Of a stretch of 64,000 nucleotides of DNA, positions 25,752-33,665 are shown piece after piece. Location of the stretch: positions 1 to 64,000 of the forward strand of contig NZ_LMFI01000002.1 in NCBI RefSeq assembly GCF_001426745.1. Direction: 5' to 3'. The notes under the pieces are model-generated. The model was not told the origin of the DNA, did not search any database, and saw only the letters and a list, made by a program, of their open reading frames with translations. This stretch comes from Nocardioides sp. Root140. Its GTDB lineage: Bacteria; Actinomycetota; Actinomycetes; Propionibacteriales; Nocardioidaceae. The translations under genes were made by a program, and so were the position numbers. Position 1 is the first letter of the stretch; every line of letters starts with the position of its first letter.

Positions 25752-26906
25752 GTGCAGCGCAACATCTTCGACGCCGATCACGACGCGTTCCGCGACACCG
25801 TCCGAGCCTTCCTCGACAAGCACGTCGTCCCTCACCACGAGGAGTGGGAGACCGCCGGCATCGTGCCGCGTGAGCTGTGGGAGCAGGCCGGCGAGCTCGG
25901 CCTTCTCGGCTTCATGATGCCGGAGGAGTACGGCGGCGGCGGGGTGCAGGACTTCCGCTACAACGCCATCCTCCAGGAGGAGCTGACCAGGATCGGCGCC
26001 AGCGGTGTCGGCTTCGCACTGCACACCGACCTCGTCTCCGGCTACCTTCTCTCCTACGCCAACGACGAGCAGAAGGCGCGCTGGTTCCCGAAGTTCTGCA
26101 CCGGCGAGACGATCACCGCGATCGCGATGACCGAGCCCGGCGCGGGCTCCGACCTGCAGGGCATGACGACCACCGCCAAGCTGGTCACCAATGACGGCGA
26201 CCCCTACTACCTGGTCAACGGGTCCAAGACGTTCATCTCCAACGGCATCAACGCCGACCTCGTGGTGGTGGCCTGCAAGACCGACACCGAGGCCGGCGCC
26301 CAGGGCATCTCGCTGGTCGTGCTCGAACGCGGCATGGCGGGCTTCGAGCGCGGTCGCAACCTCGACAAGATCGGCCTCAAGGCGCAGGACACCGCCGAGC
26401 TGTTCTTCGACAACGTGAAGGTCCCGGTCGCGAACCTGCTGGGCGAAGAGGGCAAGGGCTTCATCTACCTGATGGAGAAGCTCCCGCAGGAGCGCCTCAC
26501 CTTGTGCGTCGTCGCTGCCGCGGCCTGCCGCTCGGTGATCGACCAGACCGTCGCCTACGTGCAGGAGCGCAAGGCCTTCGGGAAGCCGATCTCGGCGTTC
26601 CAGAACACCCGCTTCACGCTGGCCGAGCTCGAGACCGAGGCACGCATCGCCCAGGTGTGGGTCGACCGCTGCATCACCGAGCTCAACGCCGGCACGCTCT
26701 CCATCGACGACGCCGCCGCCGGCAAGTGGTGGACCACCGAGCTGCAGAAGAAGACCGTCGACGCCTGCCTCCAGCTGCACGGCGGCTACGGCTACATGAG
26801 CGAGTACCCGATCGCCAAGGCGTACCTCGACACCCGCATCCAGACGATCTACGGAGGAACCACGGAGATCATGAAGGAGATCGTCGGCCGCATGATGGGC
26901 CTCTGA
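25752..26906 (+). CDS. acyl-CoA dehydrogenase
   Basis: A 384-residue enzyme with fully canonical motifs: FMMPEEYGGGGV, IAMTEPGAGSDLQGM, VNGSKTFISNGINADL, QLHGGYGYMSEYPIAK and the catalytic region IYGGTTEIMKEIVGR. Start is GTG at 25752, with AGGAG 8-12 bases upstream. It follows the previous dehydrogenase by 34 bases on the same strand and is probably the last gene of the TetR-led operon. Closest by eye to long-chain or short/branched-chain enzymes. Confidence 0.92.
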   Translation: MQRNIFDADHDAFRDTVRAFLDKHVVPHHEEWETAGIVPRELWEQAGELGLLGFMMPEEYGGGGVQDFRYNAILQEELTRIGASGVGFALHTDLVSGYLLSYANDEQKARWFPKFCTGETITAIAMTEPGAGSDLQGMTTTAKLVTNDGDPYYLVNGSKTFISNGINADLVVVACKTDTEAGAQGISLVVLERGMAGFERGRNLDKIGLKAQDTAELFFDNVKVPVANLLGEEGKGFIYLMEKLPQERLTLCVVAAAACRSVIDQTVAYVQERKAFGKPISAFQNTRFTLAELETEARIAQVWVDRCITELNAGTLSIDDAAAGKWWTTELQKKTVDACLQLHGGYGYMSEYPIAKAYLDTRIQTIYGGTTEIMKEIVGRMMGL

Positions 26907-26968
26907 TCGTCCTCCGATGACTCGGGACGTCTGATCGGCTGTCGGCGGCGCATGGCAGGCTTTGTGCC

Positions 26969-27343
26969 ATGGCCAAGAAGGAGCGCCCGCTCGTCCCGAC
27001 GTGGATGCTCGAACGCCTGCGCGCGATCCTCGACCCGCTCCCGCGGATCCACGAGGAGGACGCGTGGGTGGGCGTGCGCTGGCGGGTCGGCGGCAACACC
27101 GTGGTGCACGTCTTCGGCGGCGAGGACCAGCTCTTCCGCATCGTCTTCCGGGGCGAGCCCGACGAGGTCGCGGCGTTCGAGCACCTCGGTGCGCCGTACT
27201 TCCGGGCCGGCTGGGGCCGTGACGTGATCGGCATGATCATCGACGAGGACTCCGACTGGACCGAGGTGCGTGAGCTGCTGGTCGACTCCTTCTGCCTGAT
27301 GGCACCCGACCACCTGGCCGCCCAGGTCGACCGTCCGGGCTGA
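26969..27343 (+). CDS. MmcQ/YjbR family protein
   Basis: A 124-residue protein with the YjbR-like fold (DUF419): GGEDQLFRIVFRGEPDEVAAF and PYFRAGWGRDVIGMIID, ending WTEVRELLVDSFCLMAPDHLAAQV. These small proteins resemble the CyaY/YjbR DNA-binding-like fold, but their function is unknown. Its stop is 1 base from the stop of the convergent methyltransferase gene. Confidence 0.75.
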   Translation: MAKKERPLVPTWMLERLRAILDPLPRIHEEDAWVGVRWRVGGNTVVHVFGGEDQLFRIVFRGEPDEVAAFEHLGAPYFRAGWGRDVIGMIIDEDSDWTEVRELLVDSFCLMAPDHLAAQVDRPG

Positions 27344-27344
27344 C

Positions 27345-27902
27345 CTACTTCAGCGGCACGAAACGGTAGTAGCCGTGCCTGGTCACGTCGACGTCGTCCG
27401 AGCGCTTCACGACGAGCAGCATCACGCCGGACACCGGGATGACCATGCGCCCGCCGTCGGCCAGCTGTGCGACCAGCTCGTCGGGCAGCGTGGCCGGCTC
27501 GGCCGAGACCAGGATGCAGTCGTACGGCGCGTGCCGGGGCAGGCCGAGGACGCCGGGCTCGGCAGGTTCGATGCTCGCCCACGGCTTTGCCGCCCCTTCG
27601 AGATTCCGCTGTCCCCATGCGGTGATCGAGGGCACCAGCTCGACTCCCCGCACCCGGCCGGTCGGCCCGGTCAGGTGCGCCAGCAGGGCAGTGGTCCAGC
27701 CCGACCCGGCGCCGACGTCGAGCACGTGCTGGCCGCGGCGTACGTCGAGCAGCTCGAGCATCGCCTCCACCGTGCGGGGTTGGGAGTTGGTCTGTCCCTC
27801 CCCGATCGGGATCGGTCCGTCGTACGACGCACGCCGGCGCGCCCGGGCCGGCAGGAATCCGGCTCGTGGCACCGCCTCGAACGCCGCAGCCACGGGCTCC
27901 AT
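27345..27902 (-). CDS. protein-L-isoaspartate O-methyltransferase family protein
   Basis: About 185 residues. SAM-binding motif I is VLDVGAGSGWTTALLAHLTG, with upstream GQTNSQPRTVEAMLELL matching the PCMT substrate loop (GQTISQP in the classic enzyme). VRGVELVPSI gives the acidic residue of motif II and DCILVSAEPATLPDELVAQL motif post-I. It would repair isoaspartyl residues or be a PCMT-fold methyltransferase with another acceptor. ATG at 27902 is preferred over an upstream frame that overlaps the next gene. Confidence 0.82.
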   Translation of the reverse strand: MEPVAAAFEAVPRAGFLPARARRRASYDGPIPIGEGQTNSQPRTVEAMLELLDVRRGQHVLDVGAGSGWTTALLAHLTGPTGRVRGVELVPSITAWGQRNLEGAAKPWASIEPAEPGVLGLPRHAPYDCILVSAEPATLPDELVAQLADGGRMVIPVSGVMLLVVKRSDDVDVTRHGYYRFVPLK

Positions 27903-27921
27903 GCCCCGAGTCAACCACGCA

Positions 27922-28851
27922 CTAGAACCGGAGCACCTCGAATGCCGCCCGCCCGGCCAGCGCAATGGCACGCTCTGCTTCGGGCTGCACCCTCGACGGC
28001 ACCGTCGAGACAGTCAGCGCCGCCACCGCGATGCGGTCCCCGGCCGAGGAGCAGATCGTCCCGGCCTCGTGTCGGAGGTTGAGGAAGGTCCCGGTCTTGC
28101 TGTGCACCCGCACCAGGTCGGAGGACAGACCCGAGGCGAGCCTGGCTCCGTTGACCTGGCCTCCGAGGAGTTCGCGCAGTCGTGCGGTCGCGGGCGGCAC
28201 GCTGACGCGGTCATTCCAGACCTTGTCCATCAGGTCGACCAGTCCACGCGAGGTGCCGCAGGTCGCGGTGCCGCTGTCGAGGGCGGGAAGGACGTGGCCG
28301 CCGCCGCCCGTGGTGGCGCGTATCGCGAGCTCGAGGGCCAGCACCGGGTCGTCGGACGAGGCCGCGCTGACCGCGTCGTACAAGGTCCGGATCGGGTGAC
28401 GCACCTGGATCCCGGTGCAGCCCCACGCGGCCAGCCTGTCGGCGACCGCCGCCGGCGGCGTGATCTCGAAGAGCGCGTCGGCCGCGGCGTTGTCGCTCAC
28501 GGTCAGCATGAGGAGCACGAGGTCCTCCACGGCCACCGACGTCGGGTGACGGAACGACGAGATCCCGGTGGGGCCGGGAGTCCGGTCCTTCGGGTCCAAC
28601 GTCACCTGGCGTTCGGCGTCAAGCTCTCCGCAGGCGATCAGGTCGAGGACGACGAGGGCCAGCGGAACCTTGGAGACCGACGCCAGCGGGAACGGCAGGT
28701 CGGGCTCGAAGCCCAGCTCCTCACCAGTGTCGAGGTTGCGGGCACTGAACGCGCCCCGCAGTCCGGCTTCCGACCATGCCTGCCTGATCTCGTGGGCCAC
28801 CTCGACGGCTTCGCCGGAGAACCCGTACGCCGAGCTCGCCGCGCCGCTCAC
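27922..28851 (-). CDS. cytoplasmic penicillin-recognising serine hydrolase, BlaB-like
   Basis: A 309-residue class A beta-lactamase-fold protein with S-V-S-K (S58 and K61), S-D-N (119-121) and K-T-G (252-254). There is no signal peptide, unlike secreted beta-lactamases. It overlaps the upstream LysR gene by 4 bases, and both are divergent from a Tat-type class A beta-lactamase. This is the arrangement of blaA-blaB and bla in Streptomyces cacaoi, where BlaB is a cytoplasmic protein with penicillin-binding motifs needed for induction. Assignment as the BlaB counterpart is by arrangement and motifs. Confidence 0.78.
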   Translation of the reverse strand: MSGAASSAYGFSGEAVEVAHEIRQAWSEAGLRGAFSARNLDTGEELGFEPDLPFPLASVSKVPLALVVLDLIACGELDAERQVTLDPKDRTPGPTGISSFRHPTSVAVEDLVLLMLTVSDNAAADALFEITPPAAVADRLAAWGCTGIQVRHPIRTLYDAVSAASSDDPVLALELAIRATTGGGGHVLPALDSGTATCGTSRGLVDLMDKVWNDRVSVPPATARLRELLGGQVNGARLASGLSSDLVRVHSKTGTFLNLRHEAGTICSSAGDRIAVAALTVSTVPSRVQPEAERAIALAGRAAFEVLRF

Positions 28852-29714
28852 GTGAGTCCCAGGGCATCAGCCAGCGGTTTCTCGAGCACCTCGATGCCGG
28901 CCGGCAACGTGGCGTCCGGCTGACTGGTGAACGCGTAGCTCCGCACCAGCTCGAGTCCGCCCAGGGACCGCCACCGCAGGTCGTGCCGGGCCGCCCAACC
29001 CGGCGTACAGACGATGACGTCGCCGAGGTCGAGGGCCGCGGTGACGCTCTCGGTCCGACCGGCTCCGATCCGGAGCTGGTGCGGTGCCAGACCGCTGGCC
29101 CGTGCCGCACGGACGACGCGGTCGCGGATCCATGGCACGTCGTCCTCGGCATGCAGGTGCAGGACGGGAGCCCGGTCGGCCGGTCCCTGCCGACGCAGCT
29201 GGTCGAGGTGCACGCGCCGTCCGCGGATGGCGCCGCCGCTGGTGGCGGCGCCGAGCTCGGCTGTCATCACTCCCTCCCCTGCGGGGCAGGCCGTGAGCGC
29301 GACGGTCACCTGGCCGCTCCTGGACGCCGCATGGCGTTCTGACGGATCGAGCTCGACGAAGTCGACGTCCACGCCGGCGCGCTCACCGGCCCTGCGGGCG
29401 GTGACCAGGCCGCGCGGATCGGCGTCGCGGGGGAGCCCCACGACCACCTGGGTGTCGTGCCGGCGAGCCAGGTCCTGGAGGTGGTCGGCGCGGGCGATCA
29501 GGTCCGCGGCATGGGGCAGGAGCCTGCGGCCCAACGGGGTCAGTTCGACCTCGCGCGACGTACGACGCAGCAGGGCACCGGCGAAGTGCTTCTCGAGCGC
29601 CGCGACCCGCCGGCTGACGACCGGTTGCGGGACGCCGCACGCGTCCGCCGCCCGGGTGAAGCTGCGCTCGTCGGCGACCGCCACGAACGCCCTGAGATGA
29701 GCCACGAGATCCAC
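28848..29714 (-). CDS. LysR family transcriptional regulator, BlaA/AmpR-like
   Basis: About 288 residues. The N-terminal winged helix is clear: LRAFVAVADERSFTRAADACGVPQPVVSRRVAALEKHFAGALLRRTSREVELTPLG. The effector domain follows. It is transcribed with the BlaB-like gene and divergent from the beta-lactamase. The intergenic region contains a T-N11-A box with CCAT/ATGG ends (29722-29740). Activation of the beta-lactamase on antibiotic sensing is inferred from this layout. GTG at 29714 is the likely start; ATG at 29738 would overlap the operator. Confidence 0.85.
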   Translation of the reverse strand: MDLVAHLRAFVAVADERSFTRAADACGVPQPVVSRRVAALEKHFAGALLRRTSREVELTPLGRRLLPHAADLIARADHLQDLARRHDTQVVVGLPRDADPRGLVTARRAGERAGVDVDFVELDPSERHAASRSGQVTVALTACPAGEGVMTAELGAATSGGAIRGRRVHLDQLRRQGPADRAPVLHLHAEDDVPWIRDRVVRAARASGLAPHQLRIGAGRTESVTAALDLGDVIVCTPGWAARHDLRWRSLGGLELVRSYAFTSQPDATLPAGIEVLEKPLADALGLT

Positions 29715-29721
29715 CCGGGAA

Positions 29722-29740
29722 CCATAGCGACAACGCATGG
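29722..29740. promoter_or_regulatory. LysR-type T-N11-A operator candidate
   Basis: CCAT at 29722-29725 and ATGG at 29737-29740 form a dyad with exactly 11 bases between T29725 and A29737, the classic T-N11-A LTTR box. Internal GCG/CGC also pairs. It sits between the divergent LysR gene and beta-lactamase gene, where AmpR-type regulators bind. Confidence 0.6.
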
Positions 29741-29819
29741 ATCAGTAGCCGAACCGTCTTGGACACGGGTGGCCGCCGTCCGGTTCCGTGGGGCCACACA
29801 TCCATCCCGGGAGGCCGCC

Positions 29820-30779
29820 ATGTCTGCATCGAACCCGTCTGCACCGAACCCGTCTGCCATGAATCCGCCACACCGCCGCACCCTGCTCAAGGCGGGTGCG
29901 GTTGCCCCCTTCGCCCTGGCCGCGTCGGGCTGGCTGCCCGCGAGTGGTGCCGCGCCTGCCACCACCGCCGGGCGCGGTGACCGGGTGAGCGAGGTGGCCG
30001 CCATCGAGCGGCGGTACGACGTGACGGTCGGCCTCTCTGCCACCCACCTCCCCAGCGGCAGGACGATGCAGCACCGGGCGGACGCGCCGGCAGCGATGTG
30101 CTCGGTGTTCAAGGCGCTGGCGGCAGCGGCCGTGCTGCGCGACCACGATCGCCGCGGGGAGACCCTGGACCGGCGGGTCTTCTACCCACCTGCCGACGTC
30201 CTGATCAGTCACACCCCGGAGACCGGCAGGCACGTCGACGACGGCATGACGATCCGCGAGCTCTGCGACGCCGCCCTGCGCTTCAGTGACAACGCGGCAG
30301 GCAACCTGCTGCTGCGTGAGATCGGCGGCCCGCGCGGGCTGACCGCGTTCCTGAGGTCGGTCGGCGACGGCGTCTCCCGGCTGGACCGGTGGGAGACCGA
30401 GCTCAACTCGGCCCTGCCCGGAGACCCGCGCGACACCACGACTCCGGCCGCGATCGCGCGGACGTACGCCGGCCTGCTCGTCGGCGACACCCTGTCGCGG
30501 CGGGACCGGGCGACCCTGCGCGACTGGATGCTGGCCAACCAGACCTCGGACAACAGGTTCCGGGCCGGACTGCCGGAGGGGTGGATCCTGGCCGACAAGA
30601 CCGGTGGCGGCGACTACGGCAGCAACAACGACGTCGGTGTGGCCTGGAACCCTCGCGGCGAGCCCGTGGTGATCGCCGCACTGGTGCGCGGGAAGGTCGC
30701 CGACGCGGTCACGCCGGACATCGTCCACGCCGAGCTCGCAGCCCTCGTCGCCGACCGTCTCGGCTCCTCCGGCAGCTGA
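29820..30779 (+). CDS. class A beta-lactamase, Tat-exported
   Basis: A 319-residue enzyme with all class A motifs: S95-V-F-K98 (Ambler 70-73), S156-D-N158 (130-132), E192-T-E-L-N (166-170) and K260-T-G (234-236). The N-terminus has a twin-arginine signal, RRTLLKAG, followed by a hydrophobic segment and ASGAAPA as the cleavage region. It hydrolyses penicillins outside the cell. ATG at 29820 has GGGAGG upstream. Located divergent from LysR and BlaB-like genes, so inducible expression is likely. Codon use matches the neighbours, so no sign of recent transfer. Confidence 0.92.
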   Translation: MSASNPSAPNPSAMNPPHRRTLLKAGAVAPFALAASGWLPASGAAPATTAGRGDRVSEVAAIERRYDVTVGLSATHLPSGRTMQHRADAPAAMCSVFKALAAAAVLRDHDRRGETLDRRVFYPPADVLISHTPETGRHVDDGMTIRELCDAALRFSDNAAGNLLLREIGGPRGLTAFLRSVGDGVSRLDRWETELNSALPGDPRDTTTPAAIARTYAGLLVGDTLSRRDRATLRDWMLANQTSDNRFRAGLPEGWILADKTGGGDYGSNNDVGVAWNPRGEPVVIAALVRGKVADAVTPDIVHAELAALVADRLGSSGS

Positions 30780-30801
30780 TGACCTCGTGCAGCCGATCGT
30801 T

Positions 30802-30836
30802 GGTTGAGGAAGTCGCGCAGCGACTGTCTCGAAACC
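30802..30836 (-). repeat. REP-like unit L1
   Basis: Reads GGTTGAGGAAGTCGC then GCAGCGACTGTCTCGAAACC, the reverse complement layout of the downstream units. GTCGC and GCGAC form the central stem around GCA. Confidence 0.8.
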
Positions 30837-30926
30837 ACCCCGCCCGGCACCCTTCGCTGGTTGGGGAGCCGCGCACCGCACGGTGATGCGCGTACGACGA
30901 ACCCGCCAGCTCGTCCTCCGCCTGTC

Positions 30927-30984
30927 GCGAACCGTGTGTTCTTGATGCGCGAACCGTGTGCTTTTGATGCGCGAACACCGGGTC
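30927..30984 (+). repeat. second repeat family (ACCGTG...TTGATGCGCGAA...), array of three units
   Basis: GCGAACCGTGTG followed by TTCTTGATG at 30928-30946 recurs as GCGAACCGTGTG plus CTTTTGATG at about 30949-30969, then GCGCGAACACCGGGTC. The same words occur at 54421-54466 and 63125-63250. Confidence 0.7.
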
Positions 30985-30998
30985 CTTGGTGGCTCGGT

Positions 30999-31033
30999 GG
31001 TTGAGGAAGTCGCTCAGCGTCCGTCTCGGAACC
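30999..31033 (-). repeat. REP-like unit L3
   Basis: GGTTGAGGAAGTCGCT then CAGCGTCCGTCTCGGAACC. Same orientation as L1 and L4; the central stem is slightly degenerate. Confidence 0.75.
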
Positions 31034-31055
31034 ACCCCGCCCGGCACCCTTCGCT

Positions 31056-31090
31056 GGTTGAGGAAGTCGCTCTGCGACTGTCTCGAGACC
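31056..31090 (-). repeat. REP-like unit L4
   Basis: GGTTGAGGAAGTCGCTCT then GCGACTGTCTCGAGACC. The stem GTCGC/GCGAC is perfect around TCT. Together with L1 and L3 it forms the left border cluster of the DUF222 gene. Confidence 0.8.
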
Positions 31091-31185
31091 ACCCACAGAA
31101 AATGGTTCGAAGAATCTTCTCCGGGGCCTGTGGACAACGACTTTTTGGGGTGTCGGCTGTCGGTGGTGCCTGATGCAATGGACCC

Positions 31186-33027
31186 ATGATCGAAACCGAT
31201 GCAGGAGCCCAACCCTTCGAGGTCGACGACCTCGAAGGCGCGGTCCTGCTCGACCTGATCACCGACGCCAAGGACACCGCCTGGCGTGCCGAACGCCGCA
31301 AGCTCCGCCTCGCCTACCAGGCGGTCCTGCTCGACCTGATCACCGACGCCAAGGACACCGCCTGGCGTGCCGAACGCCGCAAGCTCCGCCTCGCCTACCA
31401 GTTGTGTGTCACCAACCCGGCCGGGCCCGGTGTGGATGCGGCGACGTGGGGTGACGGGATCCCCGGACTGGCCGACTACGACCAAGCGTTGGGTGGTGAA
31501 GGGACCCCGTTGGTGGCGGCGTTCGTGACCGAGTCCTGGGCCACCGCCACCGCCGTGTCCTCCTGGACCGCGAAACGGCTGCTGGCGAACACGTTGGACC
31601 TGCACCACCGCCTCCCGAAGACCTGGGCTGCGGTCGATGCGTTGGAGCTCGAAGCGTGGCGGGGCTGCAAGATCGCCGAAGACACCCATGACCTCTCCGC
31701 CGAGGCGGCCGAGTGGATCGACACCGAACTCGCCCGGTTGGGTAGGTATGGGATCCCGACCATCGAGAAGACGATCAGGTCGGCGATCGCGAAGTTCCAC
31801 CCCGACAAACTCGACAACAATGAGCCCTCGCCGGTGCCCGGGAAGGACCAGTGGGACGTCACCATCGAGCACGGCGCGGGTGCAGGCAACGGCACCAGCC
31901 GGCTGGATGCGATGGGTGACTCGGTGGACCTGGCGAAGTTCCACGACCTCATCAGTGATGAGGCCACCACGATGGGCCGCCTGGGTGACACCGACACGTT
32001 GGGGCAACGCAGGGCCAAGGCCCTCGGCGTGATCGCGGATCGGCAGGCCAGCGCCGACCTCCTCGGCCTCATCGGCGACGACAACGGGACCGACGACCAT
32101 GCCAACAGGAACCGTGACGGCGACGGCAACACGACGGTGCAGGAGCCGGCGAAGGCGACTGCGATGGGTGACTCGCTGGACCTGGCGAAGTTCCACGACC
32201 TCATCAGTGATGAGGCCACCACCCTCGGCAAGCTGGGTGACACCGACACCCTCGGGCAACGCAGGGCCAAGGCCCTCGGCGTGATCGCGGATCGGCAGGC
32301 CAGCGCCGACCTCCTCGGCCTCATCGGCGACGACAACGGGACCGACGACCATGCCAACAGGAACCGTGACGGCGACGGCAACGGCAACGGTGCAGGAGCC
32401 GGTGAAGGCGACGGCAACGGCGATGGAGCCAGTGAAGGCGACGACGCGGGCAGTCACGGTGCGGGCAAGCAGGTCACGCCGCGCAAGTCCTACCTCAAGA
32501 CCCGGCTCTACATCCACGTGAACCTCGCCGACCTCGCCACCACCGGCACCCACGGCGCCTCCGCAGGCACCGGCGGCCACGAGCCGGCGCCGGGGATGGC
32601 GGAGACGAACCTGTTCGGAGCCGTCACCGTCGAGAAGATTCTCGACTGGATCCGTGACCTCGGCCCCGACGCCACGATGACCCCGGTCATCGACCTGAAT
32701 CACGACTGGGCCGTCGATCAGCACGACCCGCCCGAAGCGATGCGTGAACAGGTCATCACCCGCGACCGGCATTGCGTCTTCCCGCACTGTTCGGTTGATT
32801 CACGCCGTTGCGACCTCGACCACATTGAGTCCTACGACGACACCGGGCCACCGGGGCAGACCAGCCCCGACAGGCTCGCCCCGTTGTGCCGGCGACATCA
32901 CCTCGCCAAGACCCACGGCCGGTGGTCGTACGTCAGGAACAAGGACGGGACCTATACCTGGACCAACCAGTACCGCCGGACCTGGCTGGTCACCACCCAC
33001 GGGACGATCGAGCTCCCCACCAACTGA
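31186..33027 (+). CDS. DUF222 / HNH endonuclease domain protein (13E12 repeat family) with internal duplications
   Basis: A 613-residue protein. The N-terminal DUF222 region includes AERRKLRLAYQ and DKLDNNEPSP-type helices; the C-terminal HNH nuclease motif (about 525-580) has RDRHCVFPHCSVDSRRCDLDHIESYDD and LAPLCRRHHLAKTHGRW. Family members are multicopy in actinobacterial genomes and their role is unknown. Here residues 19-45 are repeated exactly as 46-72 (81-bp duplication), and an 84-residue block (from residue 242) is repeated (252-bp duplication) with Asp/Gly/Asn-rich linkers RNRDGDGNGNG. Both keep frame. A third 71-bp duplication covers the stop codon. REP-like units flank the gene in inverted orientation. 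Confidence 0.85.
   Translation: MIETDAGAQPFEVDDLEGAVLLDLITDAKDTAWRAERRKLRLAYQAVLLDLITDAKDTAWRAERRKLRLAYQLCVTNPAGPGVDAATWGDGIPGLADYDQALGGEGTPLVAAFVTESWATATAVSSWTAKRLLANTLDLHHRLPKTWAAVDALELEAWRGCKIAEDTHDLSAEAAEWIDTELARLGRYGIPTIEKTIRSAIAKFHPDKLDNNEPSPVPGKDQWDVTIEHGAGAGNGTSRLDAMGDSVDLAKFHDLISDEATTMGRLGDTDTLGQRRAKALGVIADRQASADLLGLIGDDNGTDDHANRNRDGDGNTTVQEPAKATAMGDSLDLAKFHDLISDEATTLGKLGDTDTLGQRRAKALGVIADRQASADLLGLIGDDNGTDDHANRNRDGDGNGNGAGAGEGDGNGDGASEGDDAGSHGAGKQVTPRKSYLKTRLYIHVNLADLATTGTHGASAGTGGHEPAPGMAETNLFGAVTVEKILDWIRDLGPDATMTPVIDLNHDWAVDQHDPPEAMREQVITRDRHCVFPHCSVDSRRCDLDHIESYDDTGPPGQTSPDRLAPLCRRHHLAKTHGRWSYVRNKDGTYTWTNQYRRTWLVTTHGTIELPTN
31240..31401 (+). repeat. 81-bp tandem duplication inside the DUF222 gene
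   Basis: Bases 31240-31320 and 31321-31401 are the same 81-base unit (starts GCGGTCCTGCTCGACCTGA, ends CGCCTACCAG), encoding 27 residues twice. Near-identity implies a recent event. Confidence 0.9.
31909..32412 (+). repeat. 252-bp tandem duplication inside the DUF222 gene
   Basis: GCGATGGGTGACTCG begins at 31909 and again at 32161, a 252-base (84-codon) period. The copies differ at a few positions (for example GTGGACC versus CTGGACC, and ACGATGGGCCGC versus ACCCTCGGCAAG), so this event is older than the 81-bp one. Glycine/asparagine-rich linkers end each copy. Confidence 0.9.
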
Positions 33028-33120
33028 ACCCCGACACCGCGCGACAGCGGACCTGGCTGGTCACCACCCACGGGACGATCGAGCTCCCCACCAACTGAAC
33101 CCCGACACCGCGCGACAGCG
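32977..33120 (+). repeat. 71-bp tandem duplication across the DUF222 stop codon
   Basis: The last codons, stop and following bases (CGGACCTGGCTGGTCACC ... GCGCGACAG) occur at 32977-33047 and again at 33048-33118, plus two bases. The second copy preserves the coding words after the stop, leaving an untranslated echo of the C-terminus. Confidence 0.9.
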
Positions 33121-33285
33121 ACTTCATCCGCAGCAACGTCGGGATCAGTACAAGCAGCACCGGCCCCACAGCACCACCAGCGCAAGCCCCGCCACCACAA
33201 CACGGTGAACGGGGCTACCGCCACGCCCACACCGGCCCACCGCCGTCCTCACCGCCCGCTTGGCCCTATTGCCCTGACCGGGCCT

Positions 33286-33325
33286 GGTTTCGAGACGGCG
33301 CTGACGCGCCTTCTCAACCACCGAG
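33286..33325 (+). repeat. REP-like unit R1 (GCGC-type stem)
   Basis: GGTTTCGAGACGGCGCTGA then CGCGCCTTCTCAACCACCGAG. Stem GGCGC/GCGCC with an imperfect loop. Confidence 0.8.
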
Positions 33326-33333
33326 GCGGGCAA

Positions 33334-33375
33334 GGTTTCGAGATGGTCCCTAGCGGGACCTCCTCAACCATCGAG
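33334..33375 (+). repeat. REP-like unit R2 (GGTCCC-type stem)
   Basis: GGTTTCGAGATGGTCCC then TAGCGGGACCTCCTCAACCATCGAG split at the loop. The stem GGTCCC/GGGACC replaces the GCGC stem of R1 while the ends are conserved. Confidence 0.8.
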
Positions 33376-33400
33376 AAGCGCACGGCGTCGCAAGCACGGC

Positions 33401-33460
33401 CTTCCGTGGTGGCTGACGGCTCCCGATCTTCGACTGGACGACCTTCAGCCACCATCGAAG
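33401..33460. repeat. TGGTGGCTGA palindromic repeat, degenerate copy
   Basis: CTTCCGTGGTGGCTGA (33401-33416) and TCAGCCACCATCGAAG (33445-33460) are inverted with 14 of 16 matches. The same sequence type occurs as a near-perfect hairpin at 46712-46769. Confidence 0.65.
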
Positions 33461-33479
33461 CCTTCGCACGCACCAAGCA

Positions 33480-33519
33480 GGTTTCGAGACGGCGCTGGCG
33501 CGCCTCCTCAACCACCGAG
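33480..33519 (+). repeat. REP-like unit R3 (GCGC-type stem)
   Basis: GGTTTCGAGACGGCGCTGG then CGCGCCTCCTCAACCACCGAG; differs from R1 at only two positions. Confidence 0.8.
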
Positions 33520-33604
33520 ATGGCGTTCAGCGGTAACCCCGGGCTCGACGCGTGGCTCATGCCTACGCGGGGCTACCACTGGAGCCGCGCCCGACGACGG
33601 GCGT

Positions 33605-33646
33605 GGTTTCGAGACGGTCCCTGGCGGGACCTCCTCAACCACCGAG
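33605..33646 (+). repeat. REP-like unit R4 (GGTCCC-type stem)
   Basis: GGTTTCGAGACGGTCCCTGG then CGGGACCTCCTCAACCACCGAG. Preceded by CGCCCGACGACGGGCG-type hairpin; R4 and R5 repeat with a 61-base period. Confidence 0.8.
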
Positions 33647-33665
33647 GCCGCCCGACGACGGGCGT

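Larger units (their letters stand above)
30780..31185. other. 406-bp intergenic region with REP-like repeats
   Basis: The gap between the beta-lactamase and the DUF222 gene has no credible gene. It holds three REP-like units in minus orientation (30802-30836, 30999-31033, 31056-31090), a partial one near 30857, and two or three units of another family (30927-30984). GAAGAATCTTC at 31109-31119 is a small palindrome nearer the DUF222 start; the DUF222 promoter is presumably in 31120-31185. Confidence 0.7.

Noticed and set aside
27922..28851. A second secreted beta-lactamase
   Set aside because: No signal peptide and linkage to a LysR gene with overlap; more like the cytoplasmic BlaB sensor.
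30709..32787. A 692-codon minus-strand frame opposite the DUF222 gene
   Set aside because: Its repeats mirror the duplications in DUF222, and no start, RBS or domain supports it.
31186..33027. DUF222-HNH gene as an insertion sequence transposase
   Set aside because: No DDE or DEDD motif, no terminal inverted repeats of IS type and no target duplication; the flanking palindromes are REP-like and multi-copy.
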